NCBI GenBank assembly: GCA_903828235.1
Contig: CAIKLM010000049.1
Location: 1 to 36,747, forward strand
DNA from: an uncultured beta proteobacterium
GTDB taxonomy: Bacteria > Pseudomonadota > Gammaproteobacteria > Burkholderiales > Burkholderiaceae_C
Length of the DNA stretch: 36,747 nucleotides
Direction: 5' to 3'
Part shown: piece by piece, positions 8,098-15,247 of the stretch
Layout: each line of letters begins with the position of its first letter
Numbering within the stretch: position 1 is the first letter of the stretch
The notes under the pieces: model-generated
What the model was told of the DNA's origin: nothing
The model's database searches: none
The model's input: the letters and a program-made list of their open reading frames with translations, nothing else
Position numbers and translations under genes: made by a program

Positions 8098-9452
8098 GGC
8101 AGGGCCCAATCGCGCCAGGAACCCGCGACCCTGAAGAAGGTGCCCGATGACGTGCGCAGGTTCGCCAGTACGCCGCTGTCGTAGTTGACGGCCATGATGG
8201 AGCTGGTGCCGCCCCCCGACCGGGTCACGGCACCGTCGACGACGACGGCCCCTCGGATGGTGCCGAGCGCCGTGCTCGCACCGATGTCCCAGCCGACGGC
8301 CGGATCCGCCGGCCTGAGCATCAGCAGGCCGTGGACGGTGACACCCGCTGCACTGAACTCGAGGTTGCCGTTGATCACCATCATCACCGGTGCTGTGGCG
8401 CTGCCGATGTCATTCGTACTGTTGACCGTTAGGCCACCGGTCAGCCACAGCGGCCGACCCGGGTTGTTCGTGATGGCGGTGCGGACGGTGGCGGCATCGC
8501 AGTCGCTCGATCCACAGTCCACCGTCACCACGCCGGGCATCTGGATCCAGCGCTGGGGCGGCAGCATGAACGTCGCCGCGAAGAAGCGCTCGGCGGCCGT
8601 GATGCCCGGCGCAGTGCCGGATGCGGCGATGGCGGGCGGGTCCAGGGCGGCATCCGACGGCAGAGTCGAGCCGCTGAGTGCGTTGCCTGCGCTGGTGGTG
8701 AGCGCGAGCCCTGAGGTGTTGATCGCTCCGGACGCGTGTACCGTGACGCCGCTGCCCGTGGAGGCTGTGTTGACCAGGTTCATGCCGCTGGCCGTGACCG
8801 CACCCCGTGCGGTGAGGGCAGACAGCGGGAACGAAGTTGCCCGGCCGCTGAGCATGAGCACGGATCCCGTGACCGTGCGACCCTCGTTCGCCAGACTCGC
8901 CCCAGCCACGTCCAGGCAGCCGTTGTCAAGCCGGGTGCAACCGACGATGTCGATGCGAACAAGTCCGGGTTGCGGCGAGCCAGGCGCCACGTTGAGCACG
9001 CGAAAGCGCATCCGGAACGCGGGCGACACCGCATTGCCCGTGGGTGCGCTGAGCACGGGTGCCGAGTCGACTGGGCAGGAGCAGCTCCAGGTGCCGGCTT
9101 GACCATCGAAGACGCAGGTCGGCGTCAGCGGATCTCCCGAGGTCTGTGAACGCGCGGTGATGAGTCCGGTGGCTGCGTCGATGTTCAGGTACCGCTGGCG
9201 AAAGGTGTCGTTCGAGGAGGACGTCGTGGCTCCGCATTGGGCATTGATGCGTCCGCCATTGAGCATCATCAAGGCCCAGTTCATGCCCGCTTCCGCAGCC
9301 TCGAACGATTGAGACGCGCGGTACAGGTTGGCCCCCGTCCGCTGCTCGAAGATCATGCTGCGGCTGGTGTAGGCCGCCACCATCGAGATGATGAAGAACA
9401 GCACCATCACGACCACGAGGGTCGCCGCGCCCCGCTGCTTTGCATTCCTCAT
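8094..9452 (-). CDS. pilX: Type IV pilus assembly protein PilX-like
   Basis: A large PilX-family minor pilin, 452 aa. The N-terminus RGAATLVVVMVLFFIISMVAAY is a PilX-type helix: a Gly-Ala cleavage site but no Glu5, as usual for PilX/PilK proteins, followed by the family segment SFEAAEAGMNWALMMLNGG. The remaining about 380 residues are Ser/Thr/Gly/Val-rich and read like repeated beta strands (SGMNLVNTASTGSGVTVHASGAI, NGNLEFSAAGVTVHGLLML), as in bactofilin-like or polymer-like beta solenoids. This region is much longer than in the roughly 200-residue Pseudomonas PilX. It overlaps pilW and pilV by four bases on each side. No pilY1, the usual partner, is in the window. Confidence 0.82.
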   Translation of the reverse strand: MRNAKQRGAATLVVVMVLFFIISMVAAYTSRSMIFEQRTGANLYRASQSFEAAEAGMNWALMMLNGGRINAQCGATTSSSNDTFRQRYLNIDAATGLITARSQTSGDPLTPTCVFDGQAGTWSCSCPVDSAPVLSAPTGNAVSPAFRMRFRVLNVAPGSPQPGLVRIDIVGCTRLDNGCLDVAGASLANEGRTVTGSVLMLSGRATSFPLSALTARGAVTASGMNLVNTASTGSGVTVHASGAINTSGLALTTSAGNALSGSTLPSDAALDPPAIAASGTAPGITAAERFFAATFMLPPQRWIQMPGVVTVDCGSSDCDAATVRTAITNNPGRPLWLTGGLTVNSTNDIGSATAPVMMVINGNLEFSAAGVTVHGLLMLRPADPAVGWDIGASTALGTIRGAVVVDGAVTRSGGGTSSIMAVNYDSGVLANLRTSSGTFFRVAGSWRDWALP

Positions 9453-10183
9453 GATGGGCAGAACTTGGCGCCGGTGGTCGACGTCGGGTTGGCGGAGAAG
9501 AACTCAAGGTGGTCGTTGCGCAGCCTCACGCGCGACTCGTGGGTGCGCTCGATCTCCGGAAAGGTCCTGTGGCGCGCCGTGATCCGGATCTCAAAGCTGC
9601 GCTGGTTGACACTTGGCCAGCAAGAGGTGTCGTTCGAGGGGCAATCCTTGGCGCAGGGGATCCTGGACACGATGTCCGGCAAGCGGGTCACGGCAAACTC
9701 GGTCACGAGCATGGTGGCCGGATCAGTGAGGTCCTGCCAGCTCCCTGCGACGAGTCTCGTCTGCAGCACTCCCCGCGTCGTGTCCAACCTGAAGCCGAAT
9801 CCGTCAGAGGGTACCGAACCGGAACCGGAAGGGTAGTACTCGAACTCCACCTCGTCGCCGGTGCCAACGGACGACAGCCTCCTGGAAGCCAAGCTCGCCA
9901 AAGGTTCCACAGTGCTCCCTGTGGCCCAGACATACGACTGCAATTCCCAATCGAATCCAAGGTTGCCGCTGCGGCGCAACTCCCTGGCGATGATGTCGGC
10001 GGAAGCACGCAGGTCCTGCTGGACCTGCGCCTCCGCGATCAGCCGGCGGCTTTCGGCAAGCTGGGCACTGAACAGAACGGTGGTCGCGGCCACGACGATG
10101 AGCCCGATCGTGATGCCCACCATCAACTCGACCAAGGACAAGCCGCGCTGGTGGCGGCGAAGGCGAGCCGCGGTGTTCAGCAC
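9449..10183 (-). CDS. pilW: Type IV pilus minor pilin PilW
   Basis: A PilW-family minor pilin, 244 aa with the GTG at 10183. It has a basic leader (NTAARLRRHQR), the cleavage motif G14/LSLVELMVGITIGLIVVAATTVLF with E19 as Glu5, then VQQDLRASADIIARELRRSGNLG, the characteristic helix-loop of PilW proteins. The C-terminal half has cysteines (CAKDC, TSCWP, KFCPS). The frame is open upstream to 10219, but GTG 10183 is preferred because it overlaps the preceding stop by only seven bases and follows a GGGGG stretch. Its stop overlaps the pilX ATG as ATGA. Functions with FimT, PilV and PilX in pilus initiation. Confidence 0.86.
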   Translation of the reverse strand: MLNTAARLRRHQRGLSLVELMVGITIGLIVVAATTVLFSAQLAESRRLIAEAQVQQDLRASADIIARELRRSGNLGFDWELQSYVWATGSTVEPLASLASRRLSSVGTGDEVEFEYYPSGSGSVPSDGFGFRLDTTRGVLQTRLVAGSWQDLTDPATMLVTEFAVTRLPDIVSRIPCAKDCPSNDTSCWPSVNQRSFEIRITARHRTFPEIERTHESRVRLRNDHLEFFSANPTSTTGAKFCPS

Positions 10184-10803
10184 GGAGAACCCCCGAGCTT
10201 GGAGCCTGTGGGCGTGCACAGCTCAGCGCGGCCCGCCGGGCTGACTGTTGCCCGCAAGGCCCGGGTGGCATCCGCCGACGACTCGACCTGAAAGCCGCTG
10301 TTCACGATGATCGCCGAGTCCGACGGGGGGAATCTGAGCGTCCCGGCCCGCGCGTCGAAAGTCAGCGTGTCCGTCTGCCCCGAGGGCGTGCGCACGCTGA
10401 CCTTCAACTCGGCCGGAATCGTTACCGTCCGGATCTCGGTGGTGGTGGTCGGGTGCGTGTTGCAGCGCGAACCCGGGTTCTGCGTGCAGTCGCAGGTGTC
10501 AGCGCCGCTGGTGGGATCCGGCCGCGTGAAGATCACGTAGCACGTCATCCCGCCCGTCCCCTCCTGGAAGCGGACGCTGACGAAAGCCGAGCGCGCCACG
10601 GCCTCGGAGCGGGCAAACTGCAGATCGGTCGCCAGCTGCGCGTGGATGCTGCGCAGCCGCTGCGTGACGATGTACTCGCTGAACGACGGCGCGGCCAGGC
10701 CCAGGATGATCACGGCGATCGCCACCACGACCATCAACTCGATCAGCGTCAGGCCGGCGGCCCTGCGGGCCGACGGTTGGTTCGGTGCGCGCAGCCGGCT
10801 CAC
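10177..10803 (-). CDS. fimT: FimT/GspH-family minor pilin (second copy)
   Basis: A GspH/FimT pseudopilin-like protein, 208 aa. Leader of 17 residues ending in AAG, then LTLIELMVVVAIAVIILGLAAPSF (E22 is Glu5), followed by the family helix LRSIHAQLATDLQFARSEAVAR. The GspH beta domain has CYVIFT, a cluster CDC...C, and ends ...ELCTPTG...SPC. The GTG start lies two bases after the previous stop, so it is tightly coupled. The cysteine layout matches that of the other FimT-like gene four hundred bases upstream, pointing to an old tandem duplication. Confidence 0.86.
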   Translation of the reverse strand: MSRLRAPNQPSARRAAGLTLIELMVVVAIAVIILGLAAPSFSEYIVTQRLRSIHAQLATDLQFARSEAVARSAFVSVRFQEGTGGMTCYVIFTRPDPTSGADTCDCTQNPGSRCNTHPTTTTEIRTVTIPAELKVSVRTPSGQTDTLTFDARAGTLRFPPSDSAIIVNSGFQVESSADATRALRATVSPAGRAELCTPTGSKLGGSPC

Positions 10804-10805
10804 GG

Positions 10806-11303
10806 TCAGCGGCTCCAGCAGACGTTGGTGGCCGCAAAGTCACTCGTGCCCAGGCTGCAGCCGTTGCAGCCGGCGTAGGTGATCTGCGCGCCCGTCAAGC
10901 GCACCGCGAGGGTGCGGCAGGCGGTGTCGGCGTCTTGCGACTTGCCCGTCACGGCCACGGCCGACACCGTGTAGCCCGTGGCGCTGGTGTCGCTGAGCGC
11001 CACCGTGTACAGGCCGCCGGTCGTGGTGGCCGGCAGCCCAAGCCCAGGGGTGGAAGCGCTGGGCGCCGCCGTCAGGTTGCTGCTGTAAGCAGCGTTGTTG
11101 CTGCGCCAGCGTTCCTGGGCCTGCTGCACCGCCGACAGCGCTGCGAAGGCCTCGGCACGGCGGCTCTTGCGCAGCGAGTCGAGGAAGCTCGGCAGCGCCA
11201 CCGCGGCCAGCACGGCCAGCACCACGGACACGATCAGGACCTCGATGAGCGTGAAGCCGGCGCTTGCGCGGCGGTGCGGGGTAGCGTGGCGGAACTTGTT
11301 CAC
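10806..11303 (-). CDS. Type IV pilin, PilE-like
   Basis: A type IV pilin of 165 aa. The leader MNKFRHATPHRRASAG ends at G16 and is followed by FTLIEVLIVSVVLAVLAAVALPSF, with E21 as Glu5, the classical N-methylphenylalanine pilin start. The helix continues RKSRRAEAFAALSAVQQAQERWRSNNAAY, typical of PilE/ComP-like minor pilins. Two cysteine pairs (CRTL...CNGC...CWSR) could form the C-terminal disulfide loop. Start is GTG 11303; no ATG is available and the ribosome site (GGCGGC) is weak, with an 8-base-pair hairpin directly upstream. As it sits among FimT, PilW, PilX and PilV it is more likely a minor than the major pilin. Confidence 0.84.
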   Translation of the reverse strand: MNKFRHATPHRRASAGFTLIEVLIVSVVLAVLAAVALPSFLDSLRKSRRAEAFAALSAVQQAQERWRSNNAAYSSNLTAAPSASTPGLGLPATTTGGLYTVALSDTSATGYTVSAVAVTGKSQDADTACRTLAVRLTGAQITYAGCNGCSLGTSDFAATNVCWSR

Positions 11304-11312
11304 GCCGCCATT

Positions 11313-11339
11313 GTGGGTGCGCCCGCGCCGGGCACCCAC
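11313..11339 (-). promoter_or_regulatory. Hairpin abutting the pilE-like ribosome-binding region
   Basis: GTGGGTGC-N11-GCACCCAC is a perfect 8-base-pair inverted repeat ending nine bases before the GTG of the pilE-like gene on the minus strand. It could terminate the upstream gene's transcript, protect the downstream message from decay, or limit ribosome access. Confidence 0.4.
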
Positions 11340-11386
11340 CTGCCCGCTTCCGTTCGTCGCCGCTGGGCGGCCGCTTGTCAACCACA

Positions 11387-11401
11387 CCCTCAAGCTGAGG
11401 G
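11387..11401. repeat. Short inverted repeat CCCTCA-AGC-TGAGGG
   Basis: A perfect 6-base-pair inverted repeat with a 3-base spacer lies just after the stop of the first FimT-like gene. It has no T run. Together with the hairpin at 11313-11339 it makes the 104-base gap in the pilin operon rich in structure, suggesting partial termination or RNA processing. Confidence 0.35.
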
Positions 11402-11407
11402 GGCGGT

Positions 11408-11941
11408 TCAGCACGCCGGATGCCCGGCCACCCGGCCGGCGGGCGAGCAGGTGCGGGTGCGGCCCATGATGTTGACCACATGGTGCACGGCGCGGCCGTC
11501 TGCCAGCCGCAGCCGCAGCGTGCCCGTGGGCGTGACGGTACCGCGGTCGGCGTCGAACAGCATCGAGGCCGATGAGCTGCTCAGCGCGACGCGGCCCGAG
11601 CCGGGCAGCGTGGCCACGCGCAGCGCCTGCGCGTCGTCGCGGCAGGTGGCCGCGCCAGTGGCGTCGCAGCTGCAGGCGCGGGCCGGCCCGGTGTGCACCA
11701 CGTAGCAGGCCTGCGCCGCCGGCACCGAAAGGCGCACCGGGCTGCCCTGGGCCACGGCCAGGCTGCGCGTCAGCCGCAGGTCGGTGGCCAGCTGGGCCGA
11801 GGCCGCCTCCAGGCTGCGGCGGTCGCGGGCGTCGGCCCAGCCGGGCAGCACGCTGCCCAGCAGCAAGCCGATGATGGCCAGCACGATCATGGCTTCGACG
11901 AGGCTGGCGCCGAACTGGCGCCGGCGGAGAGGGAGCGACAT
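11408..11941 (-). CDS. fimT: FimT/GspH-family minor pilin (first copy)
   Basis: First gene of the pilin operon, 177 aa. Leader MSLPLRRRQFG, then ASLVEAMIVLAIIGLLLGSVLPGW with E16 as Glu5 and Ala rather than Phe or Leu at mature position 1. The helix RSLEAASAQLATDLRLTRSLAVAQ and the GspH domain follow. The pattern CYVVHT...CSC...C and the ending RTCSPAG...HPAC repeat the pattern in the second FimT-like gene. The ATG at 11941 is the only reasonable start. A TAGAGT box 36-41 bases upstream could be the operon promoter. Confidence 0.86.
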   Translation of the reverse strand: MSLPLRRRQFGASLVEAMIVLAIIGLLLGSVLPGWADARDRRSLEAASAQLATDLRLTRSLAVAQGSPVRLSVPAAQACYVVHTGPARACSCDATGAATCRDDAQALRVATLPGSGRVALSSSSASMLFDADRGTVTPTGTLRLRLADGRAVHHVVNIMGRTRTCSPAGRVAGHPAC

Positions 11942-11976
11942 GGCGGGAACTCCGGCTGAGGGCTGCGATGGCGGCC

Positions 11977-11982
11977 ACTCTA
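11977..11982 (-). promoter_or_regulatory. -10-like TAGAGT for the pilin operon
   Basis: TAGAGT on the minus strand stands out in very GC-rich DNA, 36 bases before the first pilin ATG. No TTGACA-like -35 is found at 16-18 bases, so the promoter, if real, may depend on an activator. Confidence 0.3.
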
Positions 11983-12045
11983 GGAAGCGCCCATCGGCCC
12001 CGCGTCCCCAGCGCGTGGGCCCGTGGCGAGGGCCCCCGGGCGGGG

Positions 12046-12059
12046 CCCCCGGCCGGGGG
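12046..12059 (-). terminator. GC palindrome downstream of nrdR
   Basis: A 14-base perfect palindrome (CCCCCGGCCGGGGG) within a 60-base stretch of G and C runs, 35 bases after the nrdR stop. It can form stable RNA structure but has no T tract, so any termination would be factor-dependent or pausing. Confidence 0.3.
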
Positions 12060-12093
12060 TGGGGGGCTGGGCGCGGCCCGGCCCCGGGGGCGC

Positions 12094-12537
12094 TCAGATG
12101 TCGCGGATCAGCTGCCGGAACTCGTCGACGTCCTCGAACTGCCGGTACACCGATGCGAAGCGCACGTAGGCCACCTTGTCGATGCGCTTGAGCTCGCGCA
12201 TCACCAGCTCGCCCAGCCGGGCGCTGGGCGTCTCGCGCGCGCCGCTGGCCAGCAGCTTGTCCTGGATGCGCTCGATGGCGGCGTCGATCTGCTCGACGCT
12301 GACCGGCCGCTTGCGCAGCGCCAGGCTCATGCTGGCGCGCAGCTTGGCGGGGTCGAAGTCGACGCGCGTGCCGTCCTTCTTGACGACCGACGGCATCTGG
12401 ATGTCGCTGCGCTCGTAGGTGGTGAAGCGCTTCTCGCAGTGCAGGCAGCGGCGGCGGCGCCGCACCACGTCGCCCTCGTCGGACTCGCGGGTCTCGACGA
12501 CCTGCGTGTCCTCGTGGGCGCAGAAGGGGCAGCGCAC
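12094..12537 (-). CDS. nrdR: Transcriptional repressor NrdR
   Basis: NrdR represses ribonucleotide reductase genes in response to ATP/dATP, binding NrdR boxes through a zinc ribbon. 147 aa from GTG 12537. The zinc ribbon is complete (C3-P-F-C6, C31-L-H-C34), followed by RFTTYER and the ATP-cone: [20 protein letters not shown], with the C-terminal [12 protein letters not shown]. The frame is open further upstream, but the added residues come from the hairpin region and the family always begins M-R/K-C-P-F-C. nrdR after glyA and before ribD is the usual Burkholderiales order; here six pilin genes lie between nrdR and ribD. Confidence 0.95.
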   Translation of the reverse strand: MRCPFCAHEDTQVVETRESDEGDVVRRRRRCLHCEKRFTTYERSDIQMPSVVKKDGTRVDFDPAKLRASMSLALRKRPVSVEQIDAAIERIQDKLLASGARETPSARLGELVMRELKRIDKVAYVRFASVYRQFEDVDEFRQLIRDI

Positions 12538-12559
12538 GATCGTCAGCCGGCCGACGACG

Positions 12560-12613
12560 GGCCGCCCCAAGGCGGCCGAGCCCCCTCGGGGGGTGGCGCG
12601 GCGGCGCAGCCGC
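12560..12613. repeat. Cluster of three hairpins between glyA and nrdR (REP-like)
   Basis: Three short inverted repeats follow each other in the 88-base gap: GGCCGCC-CCAA-GGCGGCC (12560-12577), CCCCC-TC-GGGGG (about 12581-12592) and GCGGC-GCA-GCCGC (12601-12613). The layout resembles the GC-rich intergenic repeats scattered through Burkholderiales genomes, which can stabilise or attenuate messages. It also can serve as the glyA terminator. Confidence 0.5.
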
Positions 12614-12625
12614 AAGCCTGGGGGC

Positions 12626-13876
12626 TCATCGATACACCGGGAAGTCGCGCGTCAGCGCCGCCACCTTGGCGCGCACCGCCGCCACGTTGGCGGCGTCGTG
12701 CGGTCGGTCGAGCACGTCGGCGATCAGGTGCGCCGTCTGGCGCGCCTGCTCTTCCTTGAAGCCGCGGGTCGTCATGGCCGGCGTGCCCAGGCGGATGCCG
12801 CTGGTGACCATGGGCTTCTGCGGGTCGTTCGGGATGCCGTTCTTGTTGCAGGTCATGTGGGCCTCGCCCAGGATGGCCTCGGCCTCCTTGCCCGTCAGCC
12901 CCTTGGGGCGCAGGTCCACCAGCATCACGTGGCTCTCGGTGCGGCCGCTGACGATGCGCAGGCCGCGCTCGATCAGCGTCTCGGCCAGCACGCGGGCGTT
13001 GGCCACCACCTGCTGCTGGTAGGCCTTGAAGCCGGGCTGCAGCGCCTCGTGGAAGGCCACAGCCTTGCCGGCGATCACGTGCATCAGCGGCCCGCCCTGG
13101 ATGCCGGGGAAGATGGCGCTATTGATCTTCTTGGCGATGGCCTCGTCGTTCATCAGCACGATGCCGCCGCGCGGGCCGCGCAGGCTCTTGTGCGTGGTGC
13201 TGGTCACGACGTCGGCGTGCGGCACTGGGTTGGGGTAGACGCCCGCGGCGATCAGCCCGGCATAGTGCGCCATGTCGACCATGAACACCGCGCCGATGGC
13301 CTTGGCCACGCGGGCGAAACGCTCGAAGTCGATGCGCAGGCTGTAGGCGCTGGCGCCGGCGATGATGAGCTTGGGCCTGTGCTCGTGCGCCAGGCGCTCC
13401 ATCGCGACGTAGTCGATGGCCTCGTTCGCATCAAGCCCGTAGCTCACCACCTTGAACCACTTGCCGCTCATGTTGAGCGGCATGCCGTGCGTCAGGTGGC
13501 CGCCCTCGGCCAGGCTCATGCCCATGATGGTGTCGCCGGGCTGCAGCAGGCCGAAGAACACCGCCTGGTTGGCCTGGCTGCCGGAGTTGGCCTGCACGTT
13601 GGCGAAGTTCGCGCCGAACAGCCGCTTCAGGCGCTCGATGGCCAGGGTCTCGACAACGTCGACGTGCTCGCAGCCGCCGTAGTAGCGCTTGCCCGGGTAG
13701 CCCTCGGCGTACTTGTTGGTGAGCTGGCTGCCCTGCGCGGCCATCACGGCCGGGCTGGTGTAGTTCTCGCTCGCGATGAGCTCGATGTGCTCTTCCTGGC
13801 GGCGGTTCTCGGCCTGCACGGCGGCCCAGACCTCGGGGTCGACGGCGGCAAGGGTAGACGTGGAACGGTCGAACAT
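12626..13876 (-). CDS. glyA: Serine hydroxymethyltransferase
   Basis: GlyA converts serine plus tetrahydrofolate to glycine and 5,10-methylene-THF, the main one-carbon source. 416 aa, normal length. Visible: [15 protein letters not shown] (N-terminal signature), [29 protein letters not shown], the PLP-lysine K230 in [31 protein letters not shown], and [14 protein letters not shown] (carboxylate-binding Arg). The ATG at 13876 is chosen over the longer open frame because it has GAGGAC at the right distance and gives the family start MFDRS. The 190-base leader contains a candidate ZTP riboswitch, fitting its role in one-carbon and purine supply. Confidence 0.97.
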   Translation of the reverse strand: MFDRSTSTLAAVDPEVWAAVQAENRRQEEHIELIASENYTSPAVMAAQGSQLTNKYAEGYPGKRYYGGCEHVDVVETLAIERLKRLFGANFANVQANSGSQANQAVFFGLLQPGDTIMGMSLAEGGHLTHGMPLNMSGKWFKVVSYGLDANEAIDYVAMERLAHEHRPKLIIAGASAYSLRIDFERFARVAKAIGAVFMVDMAHYAGLIAAGVYPNPVPHADVVTSTTHKSLRGPRGGIVLMNDEAIAKKINSAIFPGIQGGPLMHVIAGKAVAFHEALQPGFKAYQQQVVANARVLAETLIERGLRIVSGRTESHVMLVDLRPKGLTGKEAEAILGEAHMTCNKNGIPNDPQKPMVTSGIRLGTPAMTTRGFKEEQARQTAHLIADVLDRPHDAANVAAVRAKVAALTRDFPVYR

Positions 13877-13882
13877 GGCAGT

Positions 13883-13899
13883 CCTCTTCGGGAAGAAGG
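13883..13899 (-). promoter_or_regulatory. Possible Shine-Dalgarno-masking stem of glyA
   Basis: On the minus strand CCTTCTTCCCGAAGAGG can fold into a six-pair stem with one bulge and a four-base loop, enclosing the GAGG of the glyA ribosome-binding site. This would be a suitable expression platform for translational control by the upstream riboswitch. Confidence 0.4.
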
Positions 13900-13956
13900 G
13901 CCAACGGGTGCGCGCCATCGCCCGGGGTGAACGGGGGGGTGCGGCACGGCCGAGGG

Positions 13957-14068
13957 CTGCCCAGGCGAACGGCAAACGCCAGCCGGGCCTTCGCAGCCTG
14001 ACCGGCCTGCGCTTCCCGGTGGTCGTCCACCTCGGGGCCGGGCGGCCCCTATCGCCAGTCGCGCAGGG
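13957..14068 (-). ncRNA. Candidate ZTP (pfl) riboswitch upstream of glyA
   Basis: The minus-strand leader of glyA carries the conserved blocks of the pfl/ZTP motif in order. Stem P1 is CTGCGC (14066-14061) with GCGCAG (14012-14007). GACTGGCG follows the 5' strand of P1. A hairpin GGTGG-N4-CCACC (14031-14018) is followed by GGGAAGCGCAG. The second domain ends in CGCCTGGGCAG (13967-13957), the hallmark CCGCCUGGGCA element. An extra GGGGCC-N4-GGCCCC hairpin is inserted in the first domain. ZTP/ZMP binding signals folate-limited purine synthesis and normally turns on glyA, purH or folate genes. Alignment was done from memory of the consensus, not by covariance search. Confidence 0.85.
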
Positions 14069-14072
14069 TGCC

Positions 14073-14078
14073 AGTGTA
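14073..14078 (-). promoter_or_regulatory. -10 element TACACT for riboswitch-glyA
   Basis: TACACT on the minus strand would place the transcript start at about 14066, at the base of riboswitch stem P1. The agreement supports both calls, although the -35 region (around GCTGAT) is poor. Confidence 0.45.
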
Positions 14079-14088
14079 GCGCCGGGGG

Positions 14089-15000
14089 TCAGCGCATCAG
14101 CGCGACACGCTCCACGCTGCCCTTGGGCACCGAGGCCGGCGCGGCCGCGGGCGTCGGCTGGGCGGGCGCCGCGGCGTCGATCGGGCCGGCCACCGCGTCA
14201 CGCGCGCCCGGCGATGGGCTGTTGGACGCGTTCACCGGCACCGGCCGGCCTTCGGCCACGTTGCGCATGTGGGCCTGCTCGGCCAGCACGCGCGCGGCGT
14301 AGCCGCCGTCGCTGTCCAGCAGCGCCGCGCCGACGTAGGCGCGCAGGCCTTCGGCCACGCTGCCCGCCCGCGCGATGCACTCGCGCAGCACCTGCACGCC
14401 GACGCGCAGGTTGGTGATGGGGTCGAAGGTGGCGTGGGTGCCGCCGAAGGGCTCGAACTTCTCGTCGTGGACGCGCGTCATCACCTGCATCAGGCCCTGC
14501 GCCCCCATCGGGCTCTGCGCGAAGGGGTTGAAGCTGGACTCGATGGCGACGATGGCCAGGATCAGCGTCGGGTCCAGACGCGCGCGCTCGCCCAGGGCCC
14601 AGGCCTCGCGCACCAGCGCGCCCACGGGCTCGGGGGCCACCTTGTAGCGGCGCGCGATCCACTGCGTCAGCGCCTGCTGCTCGCGCGCCAGCGCCCTGGG
14701 GTCCAGCGCGGTGGCGCGGGCCACCGCGCCGGGCTCCTCGAGGCTGACCAGGATGTTGCCGCTGGCCAGTTCGCGGGCCTCGTGGCGGTCCTGCAGCCAG
14801 CGCAGGGCCGACTGCTCGAACTGGTGGCGCAGGTCGGGGCGGCTCGCGCCGAAGGCCAGCACGACCAGCGCCACCAGGCCGACCACGGCCAGCGTGTTGT
14901 GGCTCACCGCCAGCAGGCCACGGCCGACGTCGCCGGCAAACACCGTCGTCGACCGCAGCGTGGCGCGCCAGGCGTGGCGCAGCATCTCGTGGGCTCGCAT
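14089..15000 (-). CDS. Membrane-anchored lytic transglycosylase (SLT domain)
   Basis: A peptidoglycan-cleaving lytic transglycosylase, 303 aa. An N-terminal cytoplasmic piece is followed by one membrane helix (about residues 36-52, [17 protein letters not shown]), then a periplasmic region. The SLT fold starts near residue 110; the catalytic Glu is E154 in [26 protein letters not shown], with the usual downstream [14 protein letters not shown]. The C-terminal 60 residues are Ala/Pro-rich and likely disordered. The ATG at 15000 has a GGGAGAGAG purine run in front; the open frame upstream would run over the promoter. Such enzymes remodel the wall for growth or for envelope machines. A strong promoter lies about 180 bases upstream. 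Confidence 0.88.
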   Translation of the reverse strand: MRAHEMLRHAWRATLRSTTVFAGDVGRGLLAVSHNTLAVVGLVALVVLAFGASRPDLRHQFEQSALRWLQDRHEARELASGNILVSLEEPGAVARATALDPRALAREQQALTQWIARRYKVAPEPVGALVREAWALGERARLDPTLILAIVAIESSFNPFAQSPMGAQGLMQVMTRVHDEKFEPFGGTHATFDPITNLRVGVQVLRECIARAGSVAEGLRAYVGAALLDSDGGYAARVLAEQAHMRNVAEGRPVPVNASNSPSPGARDAVAGPIDAAAPAQPTPAAAPASVPKGSVERVALMR

Positions 15001-15016
15001 CGTCGTCTCTCTCCCG

Positions 15017-15136
15017 TCATGCCGCGGGGTTGGCCCGCAGGCGGCAGCCGGCGCGAAGGGCGCGCTGCCCATAATCGTCCGGCGCAGGGCCCGGCTGGGT
15101 GTGGCGGGCGCGGCTGTCGCGGACTGGGTTCCCCAT
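15017..15136 (-). CDS. Possible 39-residue leader ORF upstream of the transglycosylase
   Basis: Inside the long leader of the transglycosylase message an ATG frame of 39 codons (MGNPVRDSRARHTQ...) ends 16 bases before the transglycosylase ATG. It is Arg/Pro/Ala-rich, has no recognised domain and only a poor ribosome site. In DNA this GC-rich such a frame can arise by chance, so it is listed only as a possible upstream ORF. Confidence 0.15.
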   Translation of the reverse strand: MGNPVRDSRARHTQPGPAPDDYGQRALRAGCRLRANPAA

Positions 15137-15185
15137 GAACGGCAGCGGTTGCTGCGGGAAAACCCGTAACTCGAAGACGGGGCGG

Positions 15186-15214
15186 ACTCTAACAAGCGCT
15201 AAATACCAGGTCAA
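15186..15214 (-). promoter_or_regulatory. Sigma70 promoter for the lytic transglycosylase
   Basis: TTGACC (15214-15209) and TAGAGT (15191-15186) on the minus strand are separated by exactly 17 bases, the best sigma70 match noticed in the window. It lies in an AT-rich patch shared with the divergent ubiD start, flanked by two AAGCGCT copies (15194-15200 and 15222-15228), the first of which is in the spacer. Confidence 0.7.
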
Positions 15215-15247
15215 GAATATGAAGCGCTCATTACATAGCTGTTTGTC

